A stretch of DNA of 52,350 nucleotides from Syntrophus aciditrophicus (lineage in GTDB: Bacteria > Desulfobacterota > Syntrophia > Syntrophales > UBA5619): assembly GCA_020726025.1 (NCBI GenBank), contig DYTH01000004.1:1-52350 (forward strand), written 5' to 3'. How positions within the stretch are numbered: position 1 is the first letter of the stretch; each line of letters begins with the position of its first letter. The notes under the pieces are model-generated. The model saw only the letters and a program-made list of their open reading frames with translations. It was not told where the DNA came from and did not search any database. Positions 50,201 through 52,350 of this stretch are shown here, in pieces. A program made the translations under genes and the position numbers.

Positions 50201-52039
50201 ATGTTTGGATGGAAAGGCAGTATCCTGAGGGTAAACCTCACGACGAAGACATTTCAAAAGGAGTCTTTCAGCGAGGCGTTCGCACAGAAATGGGTGGGCG
50301 GGCGCGGTTTCGCGGTGAAAACGCTCTGGGACGAGCTTAAGCCGAATATCGACCCGCTGGGACCGGAGAACAAGTTCATCGTGGCTCTTGGACCGATATC
50401 AGGAATTCCCGCCCCGAATACCGGCAAGGCGGTGGTCGCCGCCAAGTCGCCGATCACGGGCGGCTACGGAGACGGAAACATCGGGACAAAGGTTGCTGAA
50501 CATCTGCGCAGAGCCGGGTATGACGCCATGATTGTCGAGGGAAAAGCGTCGTCGCCACTTTATCTTTACATCAAAGACGACACGGTGGAGTTCCTGCCCG
50601 CAGACGCAATGTGGGGAAAGGGAACCTACTTTGCCAACGACTGGATTTACGCCAAATACGGGAAAAAAGTGGGTGTCCTCAACATCGGCCAGGCAGGCGA
50701 AAACATGGCGCTCTACGCCGTGGTGCGAAGCCTGGAGGGTAGGGCCGGCGGCAGAACCGGCATGGGGGCGGTCATGGGTTCCAAGCTCCTCAAGGCGATT
50801 GTCGTGGAAGGAACCGGCGATCTCGCCGCCGCCAACCCGGACGACATGCAGCAGACGGGGCGGGAAGACCTCAAAGTGGTGCGGGAAATGGATAAGGAGC
50901 AGGGCTGGACAATCCAGAGCACCAACGCCGTTCTCGGCTGGCTCAACGAGGTTGCCGCTCTTCCGGTGCACAATTTTCGCAAAACCAGCCATCCCGATGC
51001 CTGGAAAATCGACGGAGAAAGACTCAACGAAGCCAGAATCGCCACCTATGGCTGCCCCAACTGCACCATGCATTGCGGCATCGCGATACGCGATCACGAG
51101 GGGCGCGAGGCGGAGATGGACTACGAAAATATCGGCCTTCTCGGCTCCAATCTCGGCATCTTTGAACTCGACCAGATCGGCTCGCTCAACTACCTCTGCG
51201 ACGATTACGGACTCGATACCATGTCCGCCGGAGGCACTCTGGCATTTTACGCCGACGCCATTGAACACGGGCTTGTCGCTGGAGATTTCCGTTTTGGCGA
51301 CGCGGAAGAAGCCAAACGGCTCCTGGATGTTGCGGCCAGGCGGGAAGGCGAAATCGGCAACATGCTCGCCGACGGCTCGCTCCGCATGGCCAGAAAACTG
51401 GGCGGCAATTCCGAAGAGTACGCGATGCAGGTCAAGGGTCTGGAGGTTGCCGCGTACAACTGCAAGTTCATCCCGGGAATGGCGCTGGCCTTCGGCACAA
51501 GCCCGATCGGCGCCCACCACAAGGAGGCGTGGGTGATCTCCTATGAACTCAAGCAGACCGTCCGCGAATCCTACGGCCGGGAAAAGGCCGAGAAGGTGGT
51601 GGAACTCCAGCGTATCCGGGGCGGTCTGTTCGAGATGCTTGTCTCCTGCAGGTTTCCCTGGATCGAACTGGGCTGGGAGCTGGAGAATTATCCGAAATAC
51701 TTCAATCTCGCCACCGGCCTCACCTGGACTCTGGACGATTTCTGGAAGGCGAGCGACCGCATTTATGCGCTTATGAAATTTTTCTGGGTGCGCGAGATCC
51801 CCTCCTGGGACAGAACACGGGATTATCCGCCGCTGGCCTGGTTCGACAAAACCAACGCCGATACGGAAGGACCGATTGCGGGCCTGGCGCTCGACATGGA
51901 CAAGTACAACCAACTGCTGGATCATTACTACGACATCCGGGGCTGGGACAAACGCGGCATTCCCACCCGGAAAACGGCCGAGTCGCTCGGCCTCGATGAT
52001 GAAATAAAAGAGGTTGAAAAATTCACGGTGCTTGCATAA
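50201..52039 (+). CDS. Aldehyde:ferredoxin oxidoreductase (tungsten/molybdopterin)
   Basis: A 612-residue AOR-family enzyme, the normal length. It has the N-terminal pterin domain G-G-R-G-F (33-37) and G-P-I-S-G, then R-A-G-G-R-T-G-M-G-A-V-M-G-S-K at 181-195. The [4Fe-4S] ligands are Cys285, Cys288, Cys292 (C-P-N-C-T-M-H-C) and Cys483 (V-S-C-R-F-P-W). E-M-D-Y-E-N-I-G-L-L-G-S-N follows the cluster motif. These enzymes oxidise aldehydes to acids and reduce ferredoxin, usually with tungsten. GAGGAG precedes the ATG. No tungstate transporter or cofactor gene is in the window. As last gene of the amino-acid region it likely oxidises an aldehyde derived from the imported compound. Confidence 0.93.
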   Translation: MFGWKGSILRVNLTTKTFQKESFSEAFAQKWVGGRGFAVKTLWDELKPNIDPLGPENKFIVALGPISGIPAPNTGKAVVAAKSPITGGYGDGNIGTKVAEHLRRAGYDAMIVEGKASSPLYLYIKDDTVEFLPADAMWGKGTYFANDWIYAKYGKKVGVLNIGQAGENMALYAVVRSLEGRAGGRTGMGAVMGSKLLKAIVVEGTGDLAAANPDDMQQTGREDLKVVREMDKEQGWTIQSTNAVLGWLNEVAALPVHNFRKTSHPDAWKIDGERLNEARIATYGCPNCTMHCGIAIRDHEGREAEMDYENIGLLGSNLGIFELDQIGSLNYLCDDYGLDTMSAGGTLAFYADAIEHGLVAGDFRFGDAEEAKRLLDVAARREGEIGNMLADGSLRMARKLGGNSEEYAMQVKGLEVAAYNCKFIPGMALAFGTSPIGAHHKEAWVISYELKQTVRESYGREKAEKVVELQRIRGGLFEMLVSCRFPWIELGWELENYPKYFNLATGLTWTLDDFWKASDRIYALMKFFWVREIPSWDRTRDYPPLAWFDKTNADTEGPIAGLALDMDKYNQLLDHYYDIRGWDKRGIPTRKTAESLGLDDEIKEVEKFTVLA

Positions 52040-52049
52040 TGGCGCAAGG

Positions 52050-52140
52050 GAAAATTGCAAAATAAACCTGTCCGTCGCCCCGGCGAAAGTCGAAGCCTTA
52101 AACGGGTTAAAAAAAGTGGATTATGAACATGAAGCTCCGT
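52050..52140. repeat. Decayed type A repeat
   Basis: AATTGCAAAA followed by CCTGTCCGTCGCCCCGGCGA resembles the left half of the type A element (48002-48040). Further on, GAACATGAAGCTCCG (about 52126-52140) is the complement of the shared core. The right inverted end is not recognisable, so this is a fragment. It occupies the bases immediately after the AOR gene. Confidence 0.5.
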
Positions 52141-52184
52141 TTTAAAGACGTTAACCGGAATGGCGCGGAAGGAGTTTTGATACT

Positions 52185-52335
52185 CTCGTAAAAAGTCGTC
52201 ACACCGGTGAAAACCGGTGTCCAGCGTTTTTGTAACGCGTTGAAATCTCTGGATTGTGAACATTAAGCTTCGCTTTCCGGTTTTCACCGGAATGACGATT
52301 CCTGGACATTTTTGACTTTTGACGAGATCATCAGT
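52185..52335. repeat. MITE-like inverted-repeat element (type B)
   Basis: Inverted ends CTCGTAAAAAGTC (52185-52197) and GACTTTTGACGAG (52314-52326) match at 12 of 13 positions. The interior has the hairpin ACACCGGTGAAAACCGGTGT and the core AACATTAAGCTTCGC, complementary to that at 10290. Bases 52314-52335 are the exact complement of 10230-10251, so the repeated unit extends slightly beyond the inverted end. Confidence 0.65.
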
Positions 52336-52350
52336 TTTGTGTTTGGCGCG

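Overview
The window looks like a chromosomal piece of an anaerobic, moderately GC-rich Gram-negative bacterium, most plausibly a deltaproteobacterium (Desulfobacterota, for example Syntrophales-like). The reasons are a tungsten-type aldehyde:ferredoxin oxidoreductase, an ADP-forming acyl-CoA synthetase, a CoA-disulfide-reductase-like flavoprotein, a complete type VI secretion system (T6SS, so an outer membrane is present) and many short inverted-repeat elements between genes. The taxon is an inference; no rRNA or tRNA gene was seen.

1-1.8 kb: the remains of a chromosomal integron. A tyrosine recombinase of the integron-integrase type (+) has lost its catalytic C-terminus. Facing away from it are a good sigma70-type promoter in the Pc position, a GTTAGGGC core site, a cassette carrying the DUF4160/DUF2442 pair, an attC-like palindrome, and the first ten codons of a PIN-domain gene cut by the window edge.

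1.9-10.4 kb: housekeeping and metabolic genes: an alpha/beta hydrolase, a bacterioferritin remnant, an ADP-forming acyl-CoA synthetase with a truncated VOC gene in front of it, thioredoxin reductase-like protein plus Lgt, a CoA-disulfide-reductase-like enzyme and a DMT/EamA permease. Several MITE-like repeats lie between them.

10.4-40.7 kb: one long minus-strand T6SS locus in the order tssJ-tssK-tssL-tssM-tssA-tssB-tssC-hcp-tssE-tssF-tssG-clpV-vgrG3-vgrG2-vgrG1, then DUF2169/pentapeptide-repeat adaptor, pentapeptide-repeat protein, DUF3540, DUF4150 (PAAR-like) and a 257-residue protein of unknown function that is the best cargo (effector) candidate. vgrG1 and vgrG2 share an essentially identical 1572-bp block but have different C-terminal heptapeptide-repeat spikes. 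The first genes build the membrane complex, baseplate, sheath, tube and recycling ATPase. The last eight make up the interchangeable tip and its loading factors.

40.8-41.4 kb: a graveyard with a deleted ettA (ABC-F) piece and a frameshifted metallo-beta-lactamase-fold piece, leading into an N-terminally shortened ornithine-cyclodeaminase/mu-crystallin gene.

41.4-52.0 kb: an amino-acid utilisation region on the plus strand: OCD/mu-crystallin, a GntR/FCD regulator, a complete branched-chain/amino-acid ABC importer (livHMGFK), an Asp/Glu-racemase-family protein, a DAO-type FAD amino-acid oxidoreductase and an aldehyde:ferredoxin oxidoreductase. Two similar palindromes, one before the regulator and one before livH, are candidate GntR operators. 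The last 300 bases are again dispersed inverted repeats.
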